Below the pieces are notes generated by a model that was given only the letters and a program-made list of their open reading frames with translations, did not search any database and had not been told where the DNA came from. From contig ML976685.1 in the NCBI GenBank assembly GCA_010015655.1, positions 323,885-387,884 on the forward strand: DNA of 64,000 nucleotides. Reading direction: 5' to 3'. The stretch comes from Bimuria novae-zelandiae CBS 107.79 (Eukaryota; Ascomycota; Dothideomycetes; Pleosporales; Didymosphaeriaceae). The position numbers were made by a program, and so were the translations under genes. Of the stretch, positions 13,722 through 24,178 are shown in pieces (positions within the stretch are counted from its first letter, which is position 1; each line of letters begins with the position of its first letter).

Positions 13722-13784
13722 ACGTACCTCACGGGCGAGTCGGACACACGGGCGAGTCAGACACTCTGCCAAGACCCCACCAAA
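13722..13784 (+). repeat. left terminal inverted repeat of nested transposon
   Basis: Starts ACGTACCTCACGG and ends near CCCCACCAAAA. It contains a short direct repeat, CACGGGCGAGTC, in two copies 17 bp apart. It is GC-rich although both flanks are AT-rich. Confidence 0.85.
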
Positions 13785-15529
13785 ATCTATACTCTACATA
13801 ATAGTATAGAACGCGCACAAACAGTTATAAGAAATTATAATAAGCCAATTTACTTAGAATCTACTTTTATAGCTTACTTATAGGTATGCGAGTTATGCCT
13901 AGTCTTATTATAATATTTATAGCGCTATTAAGTTAATTTACCTCTATTATCGCGTACCCTTTTTTTTTCTTTTTTTTATTACTACGCGCTGCAAAGTCCT
14001 CTAGGGTAGCTAGTCGCTAGCTATTAGTAGCTATAAAGACTCCTTTCTACTATAATTACTTTCTCGTATATAATTTCCGTCGTGTGGCAGCCTTATTAGC
14101 AGCTTAAAACTTAGTAATTTATTTTTACGCTAATACTAGCTTATGCGCTACTACTACTACGCCTTTTATTATCTTTTTAAAGGCCTTAACTAGGCTTATT
14201 AAGGAACTATCTAGGTGCCTCTAGATCCTCTCCTTTACTAGCGTTAATTATAACCCGAATTCTAGTGTATTACTAGGCGTTTATAACTACTACGTACTAT
14301 CGCGTATAGTATAAGGCGAAGGCGTACGCAGACGGACGTTAAGCTTTAATATTATTACTTTTAGGTTAAGGGGAATAAGACTAGCGCCTTAAAAGCCTCC
14401 TTAAATATTACTTTAAGTTATTATAGCCTTAAACGTAGTAATAAAATAAAGTAAAAACTTAATTTTAGTAATATGCGTAATATAGTTGCGTATTAGATTC
14501 TTAGCTTAGCGCCTATACGCCTTCTTTAACGGCGAGAAACATCCTATATCTAGTGGCTATAAAAGGTACGACGAATGTGGAGGCATATAGAGAGTAATAA
14601 TCTTATTATCCTTATAGTATTACTAAAATTTAAGCAAGTTATAGCTCTCGTAGCTATTAATAATAAGTAGCTAATAGCTACTAGTAGTACGCCCTTTTAT
14701 ATGCGCGTTAAAGTGCTTTAGCTATTATAGACTAAGCTTATTTATTATCTAGCTATTCTTAGAGACTGTAATAACCTAATTATAAGGTAAATCCTTCTCT
14801 TTATACTAGATAGAGAGGTGGTGCTTTCCCTAGAAGATAAGGAAGGGTGGAATCGCCTAGCCTATTATATTAATGCCCTAGATAGCTAAAGTCTACTACT
14901 AATTACCTTACTGCACGCTCTTAGGCCTGTCTTAATACTTAAAACCTATAATAACTACTCTTATTAATATTATGCCTATTATAAAGCTAGTCTTATTAAA
15001 ATTATAGGTATCTTTATCTAGGATACTATACTTAGCTTTAGTATTCTTTATAAGCTAGAACTAGTCTTATATAACCTTAGGATCCTTATAGAGGGCTCTT
15101 TTATAATTATACTTTTAATTAAACTTAACTTAGAGCTCTAGCTAGCGCTTTATAAAGGTTATAGCCTAGTTCTAGCTAATAAGGTCGCGGTGACACTTAG
15201 CTAGCAAAGAATTAGCTATATCTTTTATAATAGTAAGCTAGGGCAGAAATCCTCGCGTATCTAAGTTAAGTATATACTAAATAATTACCTGCTCTTCTAT
15301 CTTTAGTAGTTTTATTAAGTTAGGCGTATAATTATATTAAAAAGTCTTTTTAGCGCGTTAGTTGCTTAGTATAGTTTAAAAAATATTATAAATAGCTATA
15401 GTACGTCGCTAACTTAGAGTTACGTCTTATTTAATAGCCTAAAGCGCAAGCTATATATAAGCCTCTTTTAATTATAGTAGCTAATAAGGTGGTTAATATA
15501 TCGCGTTGTAGTATTATTAATAGTACGTT

Positions 15530-15591
15530 TTGGTGGGGTCTTGGCAGAGTGTCCAACTCGCCCGTGTGTCCGACTCGTCCGTGAGGTACGT
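15530..15591 (-). repeat. right terminal inverted repeat of nested transposon
   Basis: Complement of the left repeat with a few differences (one direct-repeat copy reads CACGGACGAGTC on the complementary strand). It ends at GGTACGT and is followed by TA at 15592-15593. Confidence 0.85.
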
Positions 15592-15595
15592 TAAC

Positions 15596-15796
15596 TGTCA
15601 GGGACATTCTTGACCTCCACAAAAGGCGACCCTCGGAGATCCTCCGGATCTCCCTCGGGCCACCTTTGGAGCACCCCCGGCTCAGTCACGTGCCCTAGTC
15701 TATATATGTCTCTATAGACCCTTCGACATCCTGCAAGGATTTGTCTAATATACACGTTTACCCTAATCCGAATTGCCTGCTATACAGTACCTTACA
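15596..15796. mobile_element. solo LTR of an LTR retrotransposon
   Basis: A 201-bp segment beginning TGTCAGGGACATTC and ending CAGTACCTTACA has the canonical TG...CA termini. It is flanked by perfect 5-bp direct repeats TTAAC at 15591-15595 and 15797-15801, the target duplication left by an integrase. No internal retrotransposon sequence remains, so this is a solo LTR produced by recombination between two LTRs. In contrast to everything around it, it has normal GC and CpA content. It sits exactly at the right end of the nested DNA transposon. Copia or gypsy origin cannot be decided. Confidence 0.8.
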
Positions 15797-16248
15797 TTAA
15801 CTATAGCTTTAAAAAAGTAAGTAAAAGCTTATAGGACTAGCTAGTAGCTTAAAGCTTACTTATTATAAAAGAGGCGTGTTACGCGCGTAGTAGCTAAAAA
15901 TATATTTATTAAAAAAAGCTAATTAGGCTACTAAGTAACGCCTTTATTAATAGGCTTATAAGGCGTAATAATAACTTTAAAAACGTCTTAAAATTACTAA
16001 AAAGGAAAGTTAAAGAGCCTTAAAAGCTACTTATAAAGTTATAAAAAGGTAAGAATCTACGCTAGTACTTATATATATTAATATAATATTATTATCGCGT
16101 AGTAGCTAAATAATTAGAACACGAAGTTAATATCTATAATGTAAGTAGTTAGTAATTATTAACAGGTCTATAAGACCTTAACTTCAAAAATTCTCGTAAT
16201 GCTTACTTTTGTATAGGCCTCTATAGCCTTATATTACTACCCTTGGTT

Positions 16249-16300
16249 TTGGTGTTGCGCGTGCATTGAGTTATGACGTGCATTGACCACCAAGACACGG
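16249..16300 (-). repeat. right terminal inverted repeat of outer transposon
   Basis: Reverse complement of 12077-12128 with one difference (a G/A transition), followed by TA at 16301-16302. GC content returns to the genomic level just outside. Confidence 0.9.
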
Positions 16301-16741
16301 TACCGGTAAGCGAGGGGCTCAAGCGTCCCAGACGGACGCCACCACAGACCTTGCCCACCACCTGCCCGTGTCTCTCACCTTCGACAAGCATTGACTGTCC
16401 AACTTGATAAAGATCGAAGTCATTTGTTAGCAAGTTTCTTCCCCGCGACATTTCCACTTAGGCGTTCCGTGGCTTTTGGGATGGCGATCCTCACGCTGCC
16501 CCCCACAAAAGGAGGGATCCACAAAGCCCTCGGCCGAGCTCTTCAAAGGGCGGAAGTCCGCACCCGGATTGGACATGGTGGTATCGGATCAAGGCTAGCA
16601 AAGAATGACTGGGCATTCTGGAAATACCTCCCGTGTCCGTAGAAACTCTTGTTTCAACCTCTCCTTCTCCCTTCTCATTTCGTTCGTCGCTTTGTATTTG
16701 TTGCGACTACGCTATTTGCATGCGAGCGGCCGCTGGATAAA

Positions 16742-16742
<1 letters not shown>

Positions 16743-16773
<31 letters not shown>
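16743..16773 (+). repeat. 31-base poly-C homopolymer
   Basis: Thirty-one consecutive C, ending 17 bases before the ATG of the MFS transporter at 16791, therefore probably in its 5' untranslated leader. Such runs are unstable and poorly resolved by sequencing, so the true length is uncertain. Confidence 0.85.
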
Positions 16774-16775
<2 letters not shown>

Positions 16776-16790
16776 GTGCAGGGACCAAGT

Positions 16791-18819
16791 ATGTCGGCAT
16801 ACGAGAAGGATGTCGGAGTAGTTACCTCCGAGAAAAAGAGGGAGGAGATCTCTGAGGCCGGCGTGGATGTGGGAGATGATCATTCGTCGGTATCCTCCAT
16901 CTCAACAACCTCGGACAGCTCTGAGGAGGAAGTGCAATCAATACACCAGACATTGAGTCGCAATGCCGGCCTGGAGAAGCCTGACAAGTCGATGGCGCAG
17001 ATTACCACGGTGACGACAAACATGACCACAGATCCGCGCTTCGAAATCGATTTTGACGACGGCGAAAACCCGCAGGACTGGAGCATGCTGAAAAAGTCCA
17101 TCATCATATTCTTTATGAGTTTCTCCACGCTGGTCGTTATAATGTATTCCACTTCTTACACCGCTGGTATCCCTGGGATGATGCTCACGTTCGCCGTGGA
17201 TTCCAAGACGGATCTAGTCTTGGGTCTAACAACCTACCTAATTGGCCTGGCCCTCGGATCTGTTGTACTCGCACCTCTTAGCGAGATGTACGGACGACGA
17301 CCGGTATATTTGATCGCGGTGTTCATGTTCATTGTATTGATCATCCCATGCGCCTTAGCACAGAACCTCGCTACTGTTCTTGCGGTACGGTTTTTCGGTG
17401 CATTCGCCGGTGCAGCTATGATATCCAATGCGCCCGGTACCGTTTCCGACATCGTAAGCGACGAATACCGTGCGCTTGCCTTTTCTATTTGGAGTATCGG
17501 TCCAATGAATGGTCCAGTGATTGGGCCTCTGATAGGTAAGTGTTTTTCTGGCTCCCTAGCGAGCGCGTGCCCCACCGAATCCCAACATCAACTTACCATT
17601 GACAGGCGGCTTTGTGTTCGAGTACATGGGCTGGAGGTGGACGAATTGGGTTGTGATGATAGGATCTGGGGTGTCTTGGTTCATGGTCTTCTGTACGTGG
17701 CCCAAGAATCACTCAATGACATAACATTGAAAAACTGATATTCCTCAGTGATTGGCGAGACGTACGCGCCTGCGCTCTTGCGCGCCAAGTCAGCAAAGAA
17801 ACGAAGAGCGACAGGCGAAGAGCGTTGGCATTCGCGTTACGATGACAAAAAGAAATTTTGGCCGATGTTGAAAGAGAACCTCTACCGACCTCTCGTCATG
17901 AGCGTTAAAGAACCTATATGGTCAGTCGATCATTATCCTTCCATATTAACGCTAACCCACCTTTAGCATATTCTGGAACGTTTACGTCGCACTGGTATGT
18001 ATCAAGGTTCCCACCCTTTTATCCCATGTGACCTCAGGTCTAACTCTAGCTTCAACAGGTGTATGGCGTTCTATACCTCTGTTTCGTATCATACCCCATT
18101 GTCTTCAGTGAGCTCCGAGGCTGGAGTCCTGGGTTCACTGGTCTCGGGTACATTGGCATTGGTATTGGTGGAATGGTCACCATCTGCTCCGAGCCGCTTC
18201 TCCGACGCCTTATCAACTCGCACAAGCCCGATCCCGTCACCGGAAAGCCTCCCCCAGAAGCCATGGTCAGCGTTGTCTGCATTGCGGCCGTCTGCGTCCC
18301 CGTGGGTGAGATGATCTTCGCCTGGACCTGCACCCCTGACGTTCATTGGATCGCACCCATCATTGCCGGTATTCCGTTCGGGGCTGGAAATTGCGGCGTG
18401 TTTATATATGCATCAAACTACATAGTGCATTCGTACGGTATCTATGCTGCATCGGCCCTGGCTGGTAACGCCGTTCTCAGAAGCATCATGGGCGGCACAC
18501 TTCCACTTGCTGGACCAGCCATGTAAGCCATATGCAACTATCGCAAATGCGCTCGCTAACATTTCCCTCAAGGTACAGAACCCTCGGTCCCCACTGGTCC
18601 GCGACCATGCTGTCATTTATTGAATTCGCCATGATACCCATCCCCTTGGTATTCTACCGATACGGCCACAAGATCCGCGAGAAGTCCACGCTTATACGAC
18701 AAATGCGCGAAGATAGAGAAAAGCTCGAGAACAAGTTGAAGAAGGCTGCTGAGAGAGAAGAGAGGCAGAAAATGAATGAGACCGCTGTTTTGGGGGGAAA
18801 GGAAAAGCTCGAAGTTTGA
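16791..18819 (+). CDS. MFS drug/polyamine-type transporter (DHA1 family)
   Basis: Six exons with consistent phase: 16791-17535, 17606-17692, 17749-17920, 17967-17994 (28 nt), 18059-18522, 18573-18819; 580 residues. A serine-rich cytosolic N-terminus (1-100) precedes the first membrane helix (IIIFFMSFSTLVV). The signature APLSEMYGRRPVYL lies at 161-174, then GTVSDIV and, across the first splice junction, GPLIGGFVFEYMGWRWTNW, typical of fungal 12-helix H+ antiporters of the DHA1 type. The C-terminus is a charged coiled segment (REDREKLENKLKKAAEREE). The substrate cannot be told from sequence. Upstream in-frame codons through the poly-C run would only add a proline string, so I place the start at MSAYEKD. 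It lies about 490 bp from the RIP-altered transposon block but is itself undamaged. Confidence 0.9.
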
Positions 18820-19542
18820 AGCAACATGATGCATTACAGCAAAGGAGTAGGTAAGGTATCCGGCTTCATACATCTACTACTGGGGACGAATTATTAACGA
18901 TCCCAGTATAAGACTATCTTTCACTCGTATTTATAGCAAACATACCCAGCACAAGTTCTCTTTCCAGATACTATTTCTGTCGTGGTCATTTGTAATCGTA
19001 TTCTCACATTTAACAAGACATTTGAGATGGCAGATCTTCTTCTAGGCATCAACGCGCGCGCAGTAGGCGGCGACTTCGTGTGATAGGGGTGTTGAGATGG
19101 TACGCGGTGGAAGCCGACATAAAAAGCGGTAGCAGGTTTTTTAGATACTAGTTAATTGGACTGTCCTTACTGACATGCCTTCTAGGACCGGTACACTGTT
19201 TCAAACTTTAGCTTCGCGCCCGAGCGTCATGAGTCGATCAAGCAATGTGACTGCCACGCGAGGTTGCATTCCTCAAGATTATAACGTGCCACACTTTCGT
19301 TGCAGACAGACATTCACAATGTAACGATGTAGAAGGGCAGATACACTACATCTTATCAGAGAGAGTAGACACACTGTGGCAGACTTCTCCACGGTCCTAA
19401 CGCTCCTTCCTCTTCGTCACGCGCATGGACGTCATGGAGTACTGTATCTTTACGCTCAACGCTCGGTTCTCCTTCCACATCCCATCACTTTCTGCCTCTC
19501 TCCACGATAGACGACGGCAATTCACCATCACTATCTGCGCCT
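18820..19542. other. intergenic region
   Basis: 3' region of the transporter and upstream region of the RING pseudogene. No repeat or RNA gene recognised. Confidence 0.5.
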
Positions 19543-21080
19543 ATGCCAGCGCCGGCGCCCCCTACCCTCGCGGATGAACCAGCCACTGTGCCTGCGGATA
19601 CAACAGCGCTTTCTGCGCTCGCGAACCAATCAGAGCCTGTGCCTGCAGACGGAGCCACTCATTTAGGGCCAGCGCTCGCGGACAACGCCCTTCCTTTGCG
19701 GTCTGCCCTCGCGAATATAACGACAGAGCGGCATGAATCCGCGCCCGCGTCTGTCGAAGAAAATGCAGCACCACCGCCGCCGAGCGACCCCGAGTTCAAC
19801 AACATCCTGAGCTTCCTCGGGGCTTATGTGGAGTTGAAGATACCCGTGCCTAATGAAACGACTTGCAATATCTGCCACGACGATTTCACGTACAAACAAT
19901 ATGATGGTGGTAGTGCGGACAAACCAGTGCGGACAAACCAGTGCGAACAGTTTGCGAGCATACATTCCACATGTCATGTCTGATCGAGTCCCTGATCACG
20001 CGATTGAAAACTAGACCGGGCACAGACGACCCTGCGTACCGAACAACCTGTCCATGCTATCGGGCGAACTAGTTTCCAGTTCCAAAAAAGGTGCAGGTTT
20101 CGCGATTAAACTCACTATACATCCACGACGGTGCACATGCGGCGAAGCGGGTGAGTGAATCCTTATCGACCTTCAGAGAAGATGGCTAACCAACCCAGTC
20201 CCGGAAGAAGGATTCCTCTGGCACCACTAGCCGGCCTCGTCGTACTCAAAGCGAGGAGCATGCCGAGCAGGCGCGCGTTTGGAACGCGGATCTATTTGCG
20301 TATAGGAGGCGGATGCGTCCATTACCCACAATTGATAACCCTGCAAACCTACAAGACCGGAACATTCGCGAATCGATACACAACGCGGATCAGATGGAGA
20401 CCAATGTCCAACGCGCTGTACAGGATCGCTTAGCGGAGGTTTACCGCGTCAACATAGACCGCATCAAGAAACTCGCGGATCCCGAGCTGCGGCAATTCTC
20501 TCTGTGCACATTGATTCACCAGCTCAATAATGCCTGGTTCAACTGGAACTACGCGAAGTCCGAAACTGTACTGAAAGCGGAGCATTATCCGCATCCTCTT
20601 CCTGTGGTACCCCTTCCCGAGGACTTTCCGCGTTGCGACCATCAAAAGTATCAATCCGAGCTTCGGAGATGGTGGGCTGCACGAGAAGCGCTAATAAAAC
20701 TTCCGGGGGTGCGGCCTTGGGAAAAGATCCTATATCAGCGGCAGACGCGAAAGACCCTTGAGGCCAATGGATTCAAATTCAAGCCAGTTCGCGGTGTACC
20801 GGGCTTCGAAGTCGTGACTATGCTCGACGAGGCCCCATACACGCAATACTTGGAAGGGCGTGCCACATTACCCGATTACCAAGAGGCTCAGGTCCCCCTC
20901 CTGCCGGCCCGGATACAAGACGAGGACTATTGGACCCCTGAGTTTACGGCGGATATGAAGACTCGCATAGATAACAGCTATAGGGTGGAACATAGACGCC
21001 TACCTGGTGATCTATTGCCGCAGATGTGGGACACTAGCTTGTCCTGGGCCGAAATGGTTGCCAAGATGGGGAGCCTGTAA
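19543..21080 (+). pseudogene. RING-finger protein gene disrupted by 14-bp duplication and a stop codon
   Basis: From ATG 19543 the frame encodes a proline/alanine-rich N-terminus and the first RING pair (CNICHDDF, residues 108-114). At 19913-19940 a 14-bp unit is exactly duplicated, shifting the frame and ending the protein at 19981. With one copy ignored, the frame reads on into CEHTFHMSCL and TTCPCYR, completing a RING-like zinc-binding pattern, meets a TAG at 20070-20072 in the sequence AACTAGTTT, and stays open to a GTGAGT donor at 20151. A 48-nt intron (20151-20198, CTAAC branch point) joins in phase to 20199-21080, which carries a further ~290 codons ending LSWAEMVAKMGSL. RING proteins are usually ubiquitin ligases. 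The stop may once have been CAG. An unrecognised splice form could rescue part of it, but two independent breaks make decay more likely. Confidence 0.65.
19913..19940 (+). repeat. perfect 14-bp tandem duplication inside RING gene
   Basis: GTGCGGACAAACCA occurs twice in a row (19913-19926 and 19927-19940), followed by a partial third start (GTGCGAAC). Fourteen is not a multiple of three, so the second copy causes the frameshift that separates the two halves of the RING domain. Confidence 0.9.
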
Positions 21081-22014
21081 TTTCAAGAATGTGGCTTTCA
21101 CATCTCTTCGTCAATGGGCGTGGTTTTCACGTCTCAGTATTTCTACTATTACTACGGCTTTTGCATCTCGTTTTTTCTTCAATCGTGATTTACACGTCTC
21201 GTGATTATACCCCGTGCGTAGCTTCGCGCAGAGGTTTCGGTGAACATGTTATTGTGCTTCACGCGAGAAATACCATGACTGTTATGTCCTCTTTCGAAGA
21301 TGTGGTCATCACGTACGCGCAGCAATCAATGATTTTGATACATTTAGTTTCCTTAGTTTTCATACGAGACCTTGAGATGATTGAATGCCTCTGGCTGGTT
21401 TCCCACTGTATATGGTTTCTATTTGCCACTGATTACCCTCTTCCGCCTCTCCATAAAAGAAGGACCAGCTCTCATAGATCCCCAAGTCAACACGTAAAGA
21501 CCTTTGGGGGGGACGTGCAAATGAACAGTTAAAGCAACGTGCTTCGTATGTATTATCTTTTTTTTTAAAGTAAACATGGCATTGGTGCGCCGGCACACGT
21601 TCCTCATTTGCTATCAGGAGTGGACTCAGCGTTGTTTTCGAATGCATCAGGCAAGAGCTTGAATTACCGACGGCGTAGCGCTTGAGACTACGTGTTGAAG
21701 ATGCACCACCTTCAAATGAGCAATAATACGGATAGGGGCCGGCTGCTTGCCAACACGCACACTGTTTGTACTACGAATCGACCTGCGGACCATACGGCAA
21801 GTTAACTCCTGGTGGGCTGTGGAGACATGCATTTGCTACTAGTATGTGGCGACAAGTACGCACGCTCACCCGCGATCGTCAACGCGACTCCCTGGACAGA
21901 CCATATCGATGAAGAAGAACGGTTTCACATATGTGGCTGGTTGTCCTCGACTCCCTCAAAAATTTGTCCAACCCTCTCATCTGATACCGATCTTCTGAAC
22001 AAAACAAGCAGCAA
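21081..22014. other. intergenic region
   Basis: Between the end of the RING pseudogene and the end of the monooxygenase pseudogene. Short open frames on both strands show no family resemblance. Any lost C-terminal part of the monooxygenase would lie near 21800-22014. Confidence 0.4.
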
Positions 22015-23273
22015 CTACCTTAGACCCTCCCCCACAGCGAAAAAGATAGAGCGAAGGCCAAACGCGCTCACAAAAAGCGCGAATCTCCGCTGCCTGTGTC
22101 GATATCTTAAAACCGCCTTTTCCCACTGCCGCGGAGAGATTGCGCCCTCAATAACTTGCTCCAGCATGTTGCAATCGTGTGCAGCAGACTGTGTGCTCAT
22201 GCCCACATTGGGTCGAATAGTCATCAGTGCGTCTCCAACGAGAAACACCTTGCCATCGAAGAAGAGCCCTTTCGGTGAAGTCACGTCATACATCTTGGCT
22301 ATAAAGGGCTGCGCGGTTTTAGTCACCACTTCAGCCAATCCCTGAGGCAGCACTGAGAATGCCACCGCCTTCTGCTTCTCCCAATTTTCGGGGCGTACCA
22401 GTCTACGCGGCACGGTTCCTCGATGCAGTTTACCATCGACGTCGGTGAATAACCTCTCCATATCTGGCGAATCCTCCGGGAGGTTATTGTACCAAATCCA
22501 GTTGTACAGGCGCTTGTCTACACCAGAATCCCCGTCTTCGGTGGGTACCGTGTAGCTGAGACTACTCAGAATGACAAACGCTGTTCTGTGGGAATTGTGA
22601 CTTACAAATAAATGTAGTTTCGCCGCAGCCGATGGAAAGATGCTTTCCCACCACACTTTTTGTTAAACTCCTTGTTCTCGATCAAGTTTTCGGGAACTGT
22701 TCCCCTCCAGCACATAAAACCAGCATGTTTTCACTCAACATCCGGCATCAACAGCCTGCGCATAGATGAAGTAGAGCCATCCGCTACCACTACAAGGTGG
22801 GCCGAGATGGTTTCCATAGCGTGGCTATGGATGTCTTCATATTGAACCTCAACTCTATCTCCGACATCTTTCAGATCGGTGACGCGCGCACCACTCTTAT
22901 ACTCGACTATGTCATCACCAGCTTCAGGCCCTGGCGCCGTGGGGATCACTTTAGAGGTGGTGCCATCAAAATTGGCCCGAAGAACTTTGACGAGAAGCCC
23001 CCAATTGGTCATCACCATGGTCTGATTTTCATTGAGCTCAGATTTTCCCTCTTGGCTGATCTTGACCGGCGGAGTGCACGTCAACGTAAATTCACGTCGC
23101 ACGCGGTCATGCTTCGTGAGAAAACTCCTGATGGCTGGACCGATAGAGACGCCCGCATCATGACCTTCTCTCGTAGCCATCTCTTGCTCCAGAATTGCCA
23201 CTTTTTATCCGTGATGCTTGAGCATAACGCCATGCATGAGACCGGCTGTCGAACCACCTATCTATTTCGCCAT
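22015..23273 (-). pseudogene. FAD-dependent monooxygenase, decayed by nonsense mutations
   Basis: On the minus strand, IGGSTAGLMHGVMLKHHG followed by KVAILEQEM is the N-terminal FAD-binding GG-x-AG region, ADGSTSSMRRLL the middle DG region, and VFLVGDALMTIRPNVGMS the GD motif of the salicylate-hydroxylase-like flavoprotein monooxygenases. An intron at 22556-22605 (GTAAGT...CTCAG) keeps phase. Three stops interrupt conserved, contiguous sequence: TAG 23262-23264 near the apparent start, TAA 23205-23207 between HHG and KVAILEQ, and TGA 22731-22733 between PDVE and KHAGFMCWRGT, where relatives have a basic residue. Each is one C-to-T change from CAG, CAA or CGA. The original start is uncertain. 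The intact EthD gene 0.9 kb away suggests a former aromatic or polyketide-modifying pair. Confidence 0.75.
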
Positions 23274-24178
23274 TAGTTAGGTCTCCCGGCAAGTGCTTAT
23301 ACTCACGATTATTGCGCCTTTCAGTGAAGCTGCCTGGCGATCGTGAAGCTGATGTAAGATTGTGCGTTATCTGGGGGCGCGAGCATTGAGGTTGCCCAAG
23401 CTGTGCCGCACATACACGTGTTAATTGCTGACACGATTAGCCTCCTTGTTTCAAGCCCTCTGTGTTGAGAAATACTCTTTTTCCACGAAGTGCGCCTTCT
23501 TTTATGCTTTTTGTAGTTGGGCGACAGGAAATTGCAAAACACGCGAACACCTATACCCGATCTATCTATTCCGACAATTTTTCGCTCATGAAAATATGGA
23601 AAATGCGACAACAATCTTCACATCTCACTAAACGCTTTCTAGCTAGGCTTATGTGGGCGCACTCTTCGTTATCGCTGCTTGTACGCCACTCACCGCGGCA
23701 TAGATTACAACAATGTAAGACTGAGGAGTCTCGGGACAACTTTGCCTTGCCCCTTTTCCCCTCGTGCACTTCAACACCGCAATCATCTTTTTCCGTCCAT
23801 ATTTTTGTCTTTGAAAAGATATACAATGATCAGGCATTCGAGTAGGCGTCAGTCGATTCATGCAGCCTCCAGATGTCGAAAACCCCCAAGCCGTCCGTGT
23901 CGCACTGCTAGCGTTTGGCCTTATGCATCTTAGTTGCGTTTGCAATGGACTCCATCATCCTCTTCAAGACTTAGCTGTCATATTCATTTTGTTCGTCAAG
24001 TTTTGTTCGAGGTGTTATATGGGTTCAGAATTCGCCGCCTGTGCCACTGCCACGTACATGACCGTACCGCGTGATGCCCATACGCTTCCGGCCGTAGAAG
24101 TCGGCTTGCACCACTTCACACCCGCGTCGGACATCATTCATCTCTACAAACGCACTAAAACATCATCGACCAAAAAAC
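23274..24178. other. intergenic region upstream of the monooxygenase and EthD genes
   Basis: Head-to-head spacer between a minus-strand and a plus-strand gene, about 0.9 kb, so it could have been a shared promoter. No specific site recognised. Confidence 0.45.

Larger units (their letters stand above)
13722..15591. mobile_element. nested RIP-degraded DNA transposon (~1.87 kb)
   Basis: A second pair of inverted repeats, ACGTACCTCACGGGCGAG at 13722 and its complement ending at 15591, extends over about 60 bp with a few mismatches and is flanked by TA (13720-13721, 15592-15593). The boundary could instead sit five bases further in, because the flanking bases are palindromic. Each repeat contains two copies of CACGGGCGAGTC-like sequence. 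The length fits a Fot1/pogo element. The interior is as AT-rich and CpA-depleted as the host element and no transposase frame survives, so it was inserted before the RIP damage ended. Confidence 0.85.
12077..16300. mobile_element. RIP-degraded TA-flanked DNA transposon (Tc1/mariner-pogo type), with nested insertions
   Basis: Inverted terminal repeats of 52 bp (12077-12128 and 16249-16300) differ at one base and are flanked by TA on both sides (12075-12076, 16301-16302), the target duplication of the Tc1/mariner-pogo group. Subtracting the nested element and the solo LTR leaves about 2.15 kb, close to the 2.085-kb pogo element at 37616. The interior is extremely AT-rich, with CpA and TpG nearly absent while CpT, GpC and CpG survive, as expected from heavy RIP. 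No transposase frame remains. The inner end of its inverted repeat (GCAACACCAA) matches that of the 37.6-kb element, so the two are probably related. Confidence 0.85.

Noticed and set aside
16605..16790. N-terminal extension of the transporter through a polyproline string
   Set aside because: The polyproline comes from the C31 run, whose length is unstable; relatives start near the MSAYEKD position.
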